48,531 nt of DNA, from NCBI GenBank assembly GCA_024275915.1, contig JAJRYG010000016.1, positions 1 through 48,531 of the forward strand. Reading direction: 5' to 3'. A program made the translations under genes and the position numbers. Origin of the DNA: Gammaproteobacteria bacterium (GTDB lineage Bacteria > Pseudomonadota > Gammaproteobacteria > UBA6429 > Thiohalophilaceae). The notes under the pieces were generated by a model. The model was not told the DNA's origin. It saw only the letters and a list, made by a program, of their open reading frames with translations, and searched no databases. The first letter of the stretch is position 1. Each line of letters opens with the position of its first letter. Positions 18,721-25,748 of the stretch are shown piece by piece.

Positions 18721-19404
18721 CTATGCCCGCGACGGTTCGCGCAGGCAATAACCGGCTCCACGCACCGTCTGCAGCAGCGGCGCTGCAAAGTCCTTGTCGA
18801 TCTTGTTGCGCAACCGGCTGATGTGCACATCGATGATGTTGGTCTGGGGATCGAAATGATAGTCCCAGACGTTCTCCAGCAGCATGGTGCGGGTGACGAT
18901 CTGACCGGCATGCTGCATGAGAAACTCCAGGATCAGGTATTCCCGCGGTTGCAGGTCGATGGGCTTGCCGGCCCGCTTGACCGTGTGGGTCAGGCGGTCC
19001 AGTTCCAGATCGGCCACTTTCAGTACACTGGTATCGGGCTTCATCTCGCCACGGCGCAACAGGGCTTCGATGCGTGCCAGCAGTTCGGAGAAGGCAAAGG
19101 GCTTGACCAGGTAGTCATCGCCACCGGCCTTGAGCCCCTCGACCCGGTCGTCCACTTCACCCAGGGCGCTGAGGATGATCACCGGAGTCCGGCGTCCGGA
19201 ACTGCGCAGGGTTTTCAGAACAGACAGGCCATCCAGGGCAGGCAGCATGCGATCGAGAATGATGATGTCGTAGTCGTTTTCCAGCGCCAGAAACAGGCCA
19301 TCCTTGCCATCGGCCGCCTGATCGACCACGTGGCCGTGCTCCTTCAGACCCCGGGCAATGTAGCCGGCGGTTTCGGTATCGTCTTCGATGACAAGAATGC
19401 GCAT
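18721..19404 (-). CDS. OmpR/PhoB-family response regulator
   Basis: 227 residues from ATG 19404. The receiver domain has the acidic pair IEDDTETAGYIARG, the phospho-acceptor Asp in IIILDRMLPALDGLSVL and the conserved switch Lys in GGDDYLVKPFAFSELLARI. The C-terminal winged helix includes REYLILEFLMQHAGQIVTR and the recognition stretch TNIIDVHISRLRNKIDKDF, with ending VRGAGYCL. Overall resemblance is to CusR/QseB/PmrA-type regulators. It ends in TAG twelve bases before the kinase start in the same frame. A TTAA-type operator before its own gene and before yfdX suggests autoregulation and control of the yfdX-moxR-bat operon. Confidence 0.93.
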   Translation of the reverse strand: MRILVIEDDTETAGYIARGLKEHGHVVDQAADGKDGLFLALENDYDIIILDRMLPALDGLSVLKTLRSSGRRTPVIILSALGEVDDRVEGLKAGGDDYLVKPFAFSELLARIEALLRRGEMKPDTSVLKVADLELDRLTHTVKRAGKPIDLQPREYLILEFLMQHAGQIVTRTMLLENVWDYHFDPQTNIIDVHISRLRNKIDKDFAAPLLQTVRGAGYCLREPSRA

Positions 19405-19508
19405 GTGTCTGTTCCGGAATTTCGGCTGGCCCCGCGCCGTTGCCTGACGCCAGAGGATGACAGGTTCATCAGCGTAACGGAGCGAGGCTGAACAGGACAT
19501 GGAGCCAA

Positions 19509-19526
19509 GATTAAATTTTGTTAATC
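19509..19526 (-). promoter_or_regulatory. Putative autoregulatory operator of the response regulator
   Basis: Forward strand GATTAAATTTTGTTAATC; read on the minus strand it gives TTAAC-N5-TTAAT, half-sites 10 bp apart as at 17259-17276. It is also a 6-bp palindrome (GATTAA/TTAATC). It lies 105 bases upstream of the regulator start, as expected for autoregulation of an OmpR-type operon. Confidence 0.45.
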
Positions 19527-19532
19527 CAGATA

Positions 19533-19560
19533 AACTCAATCATGGCATAAATTTTTGGAT
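19533..19560. repeat. Sequence related to the end of the 29280-29472 element
   Basis: Starting AAACTCAATCATGGCATAAA and ending in TTTTTGGA, this matches the terminal repeat of the element at 29280-29472 at about 21 of 28 positions. A weaker partner in the same orientation occurs near 19942-19970. It is probably the remnant of one element end. Confidence 0.4.
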
Positions 19561-19689
19561 CTTCAGAAGAATTTGTGGGTGGCCACCGTGCCAACCCCCT
19601 CTCCCGGGGGGAGAGGGAACCCTTCGTCAGGGTTTCGTCCATGAAACATACCCCACTGCATTCCAAACGATCAAACCAGGTTGCCCTTA

Positions 19690-19852
19690 ACAGGATGTTG
19701 AAAAAGCCCCTCCCTGGTCTTTTTCAACCCGGGAACGGCAAACGCGGTTTGCCGTTCCCTCACATTTTCAATGACTTGTGGTCATTGAAAATGGCGGTGC
19801 TTCCCTGCACCGCACACAGGCTGACGAATAACGGCGTTTTTCAACAGCCTGT
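19690..19852. mobile_element. 163-bp MITE-like element made of consecutive hairpins
   Basis: The ends are a 16-bp inverted repeat with one mismatch (ACAGGATGTTGAAAAA at 19690 and the complement of ACAGGCTGTTGAAAAA at 19852). Inside are four stem-loops in tandem: 19697-19728 (10-bp arms), 19731-19759 (13-bp arms, GCG loop), 19763-19793 (13-bp arms, TTGTG loop) and 19794-19813 (7-bp arms), then a 7-bp arm pair 19816-19852. There is no coding capacity, so it would be non-autonomous. Related ends are found at 22729-22795 and 27311-27324. No clear target duplication was seen. Confidence 0.6.
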
Positions 19853-20129
19853 CAAGAAAACAGGTCACATTTCGCCATTATAATTATCACAATATCAACA
19901 ACTTGAAACAGAAACGCAACCATCTCCATCCACAAATTTTTCTAACGAGGCAAATTTTTGGAGGCAGGGGCGTTCAGCCGGTCATGGATGTTCGTGTGCC
20001 TGCTGCAGGAGCGGTGTGCAGGAAGCACAGGTGATTTGGTGCACTGGCGGATCTCATCAAAGGTGACCCCGAGCGGATTGCGGACATGAAGGCCCGGCAT
20101 GAAACCGGGTCATGTCCAGGTCAGCGGAC

Positions 20130-21044
20130 TCAGCCAAACAGCCCCGGCTCGTCGTGTTCCAGGCCGCGCTGTTGCGGGGCTTGCTGTTGCGGGGTGCCTT
20201 CCTTCCACTTGAGCGGGGCGAAGTCCTTGACCAGTGAAGTGTCTTCCAGCCCGGCCAGGGCCTTTTGCTGCCGGGCCTCGGCCTCGGGCGACAACTCGAG
20301 CGAAAAACTGTTGATGATGTTGTCCATCAGCGCGTACATTGGCGCCCGGCTGACCCGCCGATCCAGCTCTTCCTGGGTGCCGACCCGCAACTGGCTGGGA
20401 ATGAAATGCGCCACGAACAGCAAATGGTCGTCCAGCGGGAAAAAGAAAAAATGCCGTATGGTATCAATGGTGACCGCCTCATCGGGCACCACCTGCAAGC
20501 GTACCGCCACCACCGGCAGGTGGCTCAGGGGCTGCCAGCCCACCGGGGCAATGTAGTGGAGCTTGCCTTCCAGCTCGCCAAACTTGTCCATATAGCGTGA
20601 AAACAGGTTGGTAATGTAGTCCGCCACGATGGTCTCGAAGGCCCGCGGGTGAAACAGGGAAAAGTCCATGTTTTTATAGTTGACCGGCTTCACCAGGTGT
20701 GAAGACATTCTCAGCTCGGCCAGGGTGCCGGTAAACCAGGGACCGTAAAAGGCCCAGTCACGACGCAGGAAAGGGTATTGCTCCCAGTTGTCGCTGACAT
20801 TGATGCTTGCATCGAAGTTTGATCGAAAAATCATCGTTTCGCTAGTGTAGCGTGGCTCGGGCACAATCTCATCGAGCCGGTTCGAACTTGGACGATGCCG
20901 GGGCGCCCGAAAGCGCAAGAGCGTGCCGTCGATGTCACACTGAATGGTCTGGGCGCGGGCAAAGTTTGGCCCGCGGGGCACCACATGGCCGTCCGGCTCG
21001 CGAAACTTGTAGGGTACATACAGCCAGTTGTTGCGATTGATCAT
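20130..21044 (-). CDS. Unrecognised protein, second gene of a two-gene operon
   Basis: 304 residues, soluble, with no signal peptide or membrane helix. It is rich in Trp, Tyr, Pro and Phe (NRNNWLYVPYKFREPDGHVV, DWAFYGPWFTGTLAEL, YIAPVGWQPLSHLPVVAVRL, HFFFFPLDDHLLFVAHFIP). These aromatic motifs give a beta-rich impression. The C-terminal 50 residues are Gln/Glu/Pro-rich and probably disordered. The start codon overlaps the stop of the 384-residue gene upstream (ATGA), so the two are made together and probably interact. The layout recalls an effector or toxin with its adaptor or immunity protein, but no known motif supports that, and no function is assigned. Confidence 0.75.
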   Translation of the reverse strand: MINRNNWLYVPYKFREPDGHVVPRGPNFARAQTIQCDIDGTLLRFRAPRHRPSSNRLDEIVPEPRYTSETMIFRSNFDASINVSDNWEQYPFLRRDWAFYGPWFTGTLAELRMSSHLVKPVNYKNMDFSLFHPRAFETIVADYITNLFSRYMDKFGELEGKLHYIAPVGWQPLSHLPVVAVRLQVVPDEAVTIDTIRHFFFFPLDDHLLFVAHFIPSQLRVGTQEELDRRVSRAPMYALMDNIINSFSLELSPEAEARQQKALAGLEDTSLVKDFAPLKWKEGTPQQQAPQQRGLEHDEPGLFG

Positions 21045-22195
21045 TGGTATTTTTTCCCCTTGAGGCCTTGCTTGCCGGCCATGGCGATCTTGGTCACCGT
21101 GACCAGCCCGCCGGCGATGCCAACCAGCCCTGCGATAGACAGTGAAGGGCCGAGAAAAGCAAGTCCCGCGCCCACCGCACCCAGGCTGCCCAGCGTCAGC
21201 TCGCCGGCGGCTCTTTTTGATACTTCGGCGATGTGCATCCGGCCACGCAGTTCGTCCAGCCGCAGGCCGGTTTGCTTGCCGCCGTGGTTTTCGACCGGCT
21301 CGATGCCAATCTTACTGGCCAGGGCAAAGGCCTGGCGGGTGGGGGTGGTTGGCCGGTTCATGAAAATACTGTGGTTCTGTAGCTTGATGCCCTTCTCCCT
21401 TTGCAGGATTTCCATGGCGCGGGTCAATACCGCCGAGCCACCCCAGTCGGAGACCCAGACCACCCCGTCGAGACTGCGCGCCTGGTACATGGTGTTGGCC
21501 AGCAGTGTTGCCGAACGGGTGATTTTCCGGTCCTTTGAGCTCAGCAGGGCATCCCGGGCGCGGGTCAGGCCCACCAGGCCGCTGCCCCCCGGGGTATAGT
21601 GCATGTCCAGACCATCGCGGTTGACCTGCTTGCGGATGCCGTCATGTATCTGGAGCAAATCCTTTCGGGTGTTTATCGCTATTTTCTGCACATCATCGGT
21701 TGCCATGTCGGGGATCATCACCACCCGGTCCACTTTTCTTTCGATATTGCCGTCCGGTTTGAATTCAGGTTTTATGTCGGTATTACCATGCACCTTCCAC
21801 AGCCCGGGTTCCGATTGCGCTTTTTGTGCCTGGGTGTAGCGCATGTCGGCCCGGATGTGCACGAGCTGATAGTTGCCGCTGTCCAGCTCCTTGAGCGTGG
21901 CCGTTACCCCCGGCAGAACCAGGTAGAACATGCGCCGGCGCTCGTCGGGCTTCTCCTTGTTAAAGTTATAGACTTCCGATCTTATATAGATGTTGTCCTG
22001 ATGCAGCTTGCCGGCCGACAAGCCTATTATGCTCCGAACTATAAGATCAGCCCAGTAGTTTTTGTGGTCCCGGGCCAGCTCGAAGATCTGGTCGTACACC
22101 GGCAGGGCTTGCGGGGTGCACAGCACTTTTTTGCCCCCGTATCTGCCGGAGATGACGGTACCTTCACGTAGTTTGAGTCGATTCGTATGCAACAT
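21041..22195 (-). CDS. Unrecognised protein with C-terminal hydrophobic hairpin
   Basis: 384 residues from ATG 22195 (AAGGA site nine bases upstream; a TTG two codons earlier is possible). The N-terminal 320 residues look like an alpha/beta enzyme or binding fold: ISGRYGGKKVLCTPQALPVY, RRRMFYLVLPGVTATLKEL, KVDRVVMIPDMATDDVQKIA and LDGVVWVSDWGGSAVLTRAM. The last is strand-turn-helix like, but there is no GxSxG or other standard catalytic motif. Residues about 335-375 are a glycine-rich pair of hydrophobic segments (LGSLGAVGAGLAFLGPSLSI, AGLVGIAGGLVTVTKIAMAG) that could insert in a membrane, and the tail is basic. It is translationally coupled to the 304-residue protein. It is not recognised as any family. 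Confidence 0.75.
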   Translation of the reverse strand: MLHTNRLKLREGTVISGRYGGKKVLCTPQALPVYDQIFELARDHKNYWADLIVRSIIGLSAGKLHQDNIYIRSEVYNFNKEKPDERRRMFYLVLPGVTATLKELDSGNYQLVHIRADMRYTQAQKAQSEPGLWKVHGNTDIKPEFKPDGNIERKVDRVVMIPDMATDDVQKIAINTRKDLLQIHDGIRKQVNRDGLDMHYTPGGSGLVGLTRARDALLSSKDRKITRSATLLANTMYQARSLDGVVWVSDWGGSAVLTRAMEILQREKGIKLQNHSIFMNRPTTPTRQAFALASKIGIEPVENHGGKQTGLRLDELRGRMHIAEVSKRAAGELTLGSLGAVGAGLAFLGPSLSIAGLVGIAGGLVTVTKIAMAGKQGLKGKKYQ

Positions 22196-22534
22196 GGTCA
22201 ATTTCCTTGACTGATAGTTGGATGGGTATTCGTTGGTGGAATGAATCGGTTACAACAGATTGCAAACCCGCCTGATTCTGAAGGTGCTCCTTGCCATGGT
22301 GTCTCGTGGGGGTCGAGAAGCGGGAGGTGTTCCTGGACAGGAGACAGGCAGGAACAATGCGCCTCTGCCATTTTCGTGTGGATATGATCCCTTTTCTGTT
22401 GTCATGTTCCATTCCCTTGTTTGCGGGACACGTGTTCCCTGACAGTCTGGAGCCTGGTTTCAACGAGCGGGTATTTTGGCACTTTGCGCGGTTTCTTGCA
22501 CTCGGTGACACTTTTGAACAGGGGTGTTAACACG

Positions 22535-22558
22535 ATTTTGTGATTGATAGCACAAAAT
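22535..22558. promoter_or_regulatory. Inverted repeat, possible operator
   Basis: ATTTTGTG and CACAAAAT form perfect 8-bp arms around the spacer ATTGATAG. The 24-bp dyad is operator-like and lies 280 bases before tal-pgi and 340 bases before the divergent unknown gene. The binding protein is not known. Confidence 0.35.
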
Positions 22559-22728
22559 TGGCAAGGTTGACTTTGTTGTCAGAAGTAAAACAGATGACCG
22601 GGCAGGGGGGGGATTCATGCTAAGGTCGCATGAGCGGTGATCGAACAAGGGGCGGGCTTGACCTGCGTGTAACACACAGGATCTATACTCTCAAGCTGAC
22701 CGACCCGATGGAGGGGCTGTGTTTGCCG

Positions 22729-22795
22729 TTTCAACATCCTGTTAACAGGCGGTTGAAAAACACCGTTATTCGACGGTGGTGTGCGGTGCAAGGAG
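22729..22795. repeat. Back-to-back ends of the 163-bp element family
   Basis: Positions 22729-22743 match the left end of the 19690 element in inverted orientation. Positions 22744-22795 match its right end in inverted orientation: AACAGGCGGTTGAAAAAC, then CCGTTATTCG and GTGTGCGGTGCA. The two ends abut and form an imperfect palindrome (13 of 15 bases). That is what two adjacent elements or a joined-end intermediate would leave. It ends just before the tal-pgi ribosome binding site. Confidence 0.55.
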
Positions 22796-22838
22796 GCAAC
22801 ACCCTGTTATGTAAGGTTCACTTCACTGGAGGAAAACG

Positions 22839-25727
22839 ATGAACCCGGTAAAACAACTGGAACAAGCTGGCCAGTCGGTGTGGTTGGACTATATTCGCCG
22901 CAGCCTGCTGGCCTATGGCGGGCTCGAACGCCTGATTGACGACGACGGGATAAAGGGTGTGACATCGAACCCCAGTATCTTCGAGAAGGCGATAGCCGGC
23001 AGTAATGACTATATCGAGGTCATCCGTGAGCTGGCCAGACAGGGTGGCCGTGACACCGAATCCGTTTATGAGTGCATTGCGGTCGAGGACATCCGCCATG
23101 CTTCCGATATCCTGCGGCCGGTTTATCACGCCAGTGAGGGCAGAGACGGTTATGTGAGCCTGGAGGTTTCTCCGCGGCTTGCCCATGACACGCAAGGCAC
23201 GCTCGATGCGGCCCGCCAGCTGTGGCAGCGTGTCGATCGCCCCAACCTGATGATCAAGGTGCCGGCCACCGTCGCCGGTCTGCCCGCCATCGAAACCCTG
23301 CTCGGTGAAGGCATCAATGTCAATGTCACCCTGCTGTTTTCGCGCCAGGTTCACGCCCAGGTCGTCGAGACCTTTCTGTGTGGCCTGGAACGCCTGGACA
23401 GAGCCGGAGGAGATCTGTCCAGGATCGCCAGTGTCGCCAGCCTGTTCGTCAGCCGGGTGGACAGCGCCGTGGACCGCTTGCTGGATGAAAGGATCGAAGC
23501 CGCCACTGGCTCCGACGAGGTTGCCCGTCTGCAGGCCTTCAAGGGCAGGGCCGCGGTGGCCAATGCCAAACTTGCCTACCGGCAATACCGGCAACTGTTC
23601 AGCGGTCCACGCTGGGACGCTCTGCGCACCCACGGCGCCCGCAGTCAGCGCTTGCTGTGGGCCAGCACCGGCACCAAGAACCCGGCCTACAGCGATGTCC
23701 TTTACATAGAGTCCCTGATCGGGCCGGAAACCGTCAATACGGTACCGCCGGCGACCCTGGATGCCTTTCGTGACCATGGCCGGGTTCAGGCCCGGCTGGA
23801 AGAGGATCTGGCGCAGGCGCAGGCCGATCTGGCGGCACTGGAGGTCGAGGGAGTTTCTCTGGACAGGGTAACGGATACTTTGCTCAGTGAAGGCCTGGAC
23901 AAGTTTGTCCAGGCCTATGACAAACTGCTCGCTGCCGTGGATCATGCCTTGCAGCGTGCACGCCAGCCGAAGTCCGCATCACAGACCAACGCCCTGCCGG
24001 AGAAACTGCAACAGGCGGTAGAGCAGGCGCTGGACGAATGGACGGACGACAACAAGGTCTGCCGGTTGTGGGCGCGCGATGCCAGCCTGTGGACCGGTGA
24101 GGATGAAAACGGCTGGCTCGACTGGCTGGACATCGCCGATGAACAGCTCGACCATCTTGGCGACCTGCGCCGGCTCGGTCGGGCGGCCCAGGGCCAGTAT
24201 TTTTCAGATGTGTTGTTGCTGGGCATGGGCGGGTCCTGTCTGGCTGCCGACGTCTTCGCCAGTGTGTTTGGTGCCCAGCCGGAGCATCCGCGTCTGCATG
24301 TACTGGATTCCACCGATCCGGCCCAGATCCGGCGCATCGAGAACAGCCTCGACTTGTCGCGTACCGGGGTCATTGTCGCCAGCAAGTCGGGGACCACGCT
24401 GGAGCCGAATATCCTCATGGCTTACTTTTTCGAACGCATCAGCAAGGCCATCGGTAAAAAACAGGCAGCCAGACATTTTGCCGCCATTACCGACCCGGGT
24501 TCGGCACTGGAAGATCATGCATGCCGGGCCGATTTTCGCCGCGTCTACCACGGCCGCACCGGTATCGACGGGCGCTATTCGGCGTTGTCCAATTTTGGTC
24601 TTGTCCCCGCCGCCGTCGCCGGCATCGATGTGGGCAAGCTGCTGGACAGCACCCGTGAAATGGTGGAGGCCTGCGCCCCCTGCGTGCCGGCAAGGGAGAA
24701 CCCCGGAGTGCTGCTCGGTGTGGTACTGGGTCAGGCGGCCCGGCAGGGGCGTGACAAGCTGACACTGATCCTGTCGCCGGGGATAGCTGCGCTCGGCGCC
24801 TGGCTCGAACAGCTGCTGGCCGAATCCACCGGCAAACAGGGCAAGGGGATCATTCCGGTGGTGGATGAACAACCGCGGCTGCCGCAAGCCTGCGGTGATG
24901 ATCGTCTGTTCGTCTATCTGCGCCTGGAGGGGGCGGCCGATGCGCAACAGGACAGCCTGGCCGATGCCCTGCAAGCGGCCGGCCAGGCCGTGCTGCGCAT
25001 TGCCGTGACCGATATCTACGACCTGGGTCAGGAGATGTTCCGCTGGCAATTTGCCACCGCCGTGGCTGGCAGTGAGCTGGGCATCAATCCCTTCAACCAG
25101 CCCGATGTGGAAGCTAGCAAGCAGGCCACCCGTACCCTGATGGCCGAGTATGAATCCAGTGGCAGACTGCCTGCCGACACACCGCGGGTGGAGGAAGCCC
25201 CGTTGAGCCTGTATGCCGACGAGGCAAATGCCGAGGCCCTGGCCGCTACTCTGGCTGAGCCGGCGAGCATGGCCGACTGGCTGGCGGCGCACCTGCAACG
25301 GATTCGGCCAAGGGGTTATTTTGCCCTGCTGGCCTACCTGGACCGGTTCGACGAGGCGTACCTGTCTCGTCTACAGGCCATTCGCCATCAGGTGCGCGAT
25401 GCGCATCAGGTGGCGACCTGCCTGGGCTTTGGCCCCCGCTATCTGCATTCTACTGGCCAGGTCTACAAGGGTGGTCCCGACAGTGGGGTGTTCCTGCAAC
25501 TGACCGGCGGGGAAACCCCGGACATTCCTGTGCCCGAACATGGCTACAGCTTCGGCATCGTCGAGGCCGCCCAGGCACAGGGGGACTTTCAGGTACTGGC
25601 CGAGGGGGGTCGGCGTGTGCTGCGCGTCCATCTGGGCACGGATACCACTACCGCACTCGATCGGTTGGAAGAACTGATGCAGACAGCCTTGGCGACCCGG
25701 CCGCAGGGCGGGCTTTTAACCGGGTAA
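22839..25727 (+). CDS. Bifunctional transaldolase / glucose-6-phosphate isomerase
   Basis: 962 residues joining two sugar-phosphate enzymes. Residues 1-370 are transaldolase: VWLDYIRRSLLAYGGLERLI, GVTSNPSIFEKAI, the Schiff-base lysine in LMIKVPATVAGLPA, NVNVTLLFSRQVHAQVVE and LLWASTGTKNPAYSDVLYIE. Residues 390-962 are phosphoglucose isomerase: LLLGMGGSCLAADVFASVFG, VIVASKSGTTLEPN, GRYSALSNFGLVPAAVAGID and a C-terminal part with GPRYLHSTGQVYKGGPDSGV. The GGAGG site lies eight bases before ATG 22839. It is followed 21 bases later by zwf, so the two form a pentose-phosphate operon feeding glucose-6-phosphate between glycolysis and NADPH production. Such fusions are known in several bacteria. Confidence 0.95.
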   Translation: MNPVKQLEQAGQSVWLDYIRRSLLAYGGLERLIDDDGIKGVTSNPSIFEKAIAGSNDYIEVIRELARQGGRDTESVYECIAVEDIRHASDILRPVYHASEGRDGYVSLEVSPRLAHDTQGTLDAARQLWQRVDRPNLMIKVPATVAGLPAIETLLGEGINVNVTLLFSRQVHAQVVETFLCGLERLDRAGGDLSRIASVASLFVSRVDSAVDRLLDERIEAATGSDEVARLQAFKGRAAVANAKLAYRQYRQLFSGPRWDALRTHGARSQRLLWASTGTKNPAYSDVLYIESLIGPETVNTVPPATLDAFRDHGRVQARLEEDLAQAQADLAALEVEGVSLDRVTDTLLSEGLDKFVQAYDKLLAAVDHALQRARQPKSASQTNALPEKLQQAVEQALDEWTDDNKVCRLWARDASLWTGEDENGWLDWLDIADEQLDHLGDLRRLGRAAQGQYFSDVLLLGMGGSCLAADVFASVFGAQPEHPRLHVLDSTDPAQIRRIENSLDLSRTGVIVASKSGTTLEPNILMAYFFERISKAIGKKQAARHFAAITDPGSALEDHACRADFRRVYHGRTGIDGRYSALSNFGLVPAAVAGIDVGKLLDSTREMVEACAPCVPARENPGVLLGVVLGQAARQGRDKLTLILSPGIAALGAWLEQLLAESTGKQGKGIIPVVDEQPRLPQACGDDRLFVYLRLEGAADAQQDSLADALQAAGQAVLRIAVTDIYDLGQEMFRWQFATAVAGSELGINPFNQPDVEASKQATRTLMAEYESSGRLPADTPRVEEAPLSLYADEANAEALAATLAEPASMADWLAAHLQRIRPRGYFALLAYLDRFDEAYLSRLQAIRHQVRDAHQVATCLGFGPRYLHSTGQVYKGGPDSGVFLQLTGGETPDIPVPEHGYSFGIVEAAQAQGDFQVLAEGGRRVLRVHLGTDTTTALDRLEELMQTALATRPQGGLLTG

Positions 25728-25748
25728 ACCGGAACAGGACAGAACAAG

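Larger units (their letters stand above)
19405..20129. other. Repeat-rich intergenic region
   Basis: About 725 bases without a supported gene, between the response regulator and the unknown gene pair. It contains the regulator's operator (19509-19526), a transposon-end-like sequence (19533-19560), a CCCTCTCCCGGGGGGAGAGGG hairpin near 19594-19616, and the 163-bp multi-hairpin element at 19690-19852. The rest (19860-20129) shows nothing definite beyond another copy of the AAATTTTTGGAGGCAGGGG motif near 19952-19970. Confidence 0.6.
22196..22838. other. Intergenic region between the unknown operon and tal-pgi
   Basis: About 640 bases between divergent transcripts. Short frames on both strands lack ribosome binding sites and similarity. 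It holds an inverted repeat at 22535-22558, a C-poor run of eight G residues near 22606-22613, and the repeat ends at 22729-22795. Promoters for both directions must lie here; none stands out as a consensus. Confidence 0.5.

Noticed and set aside
18709-18726. Readthrough of the response-regulator TAG to make a regulator-kinase fusion (the kinase start is in the same frame)
   Set aside because: A shared frame occurs by chance one time in three, both proteins are complete on their own, and nothing else indicates recoding there.
17278-19491. 737-codon open frame on the plus strand
   Set aside because: Antisense to the histidine kinase and response regulator, both of which have full family motifs.
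19590-19620. Possible CRISPR or tandem repeat at the CCCTCTCCCGGGGGGAGAGGG sequence
   Set aside because: It occurs once as a palindrome; there are no spaced repeats.
21480-21560. Alpha/beta hydrolase nucleophile elbow in the 384-residue protein (WVSDWGGSAVL)
   Set aside because: The stretch lacks GxSxG, and no matching Asp/His pattern was found.
22164-22511. Minus-strand frame of 115 codons upstream of the unknown pair
   Set aside because: It overlaps the start of the 384-residue gene, is rich in Ser/Arg/Thr without pattern, and lacks a ribosome binding site.
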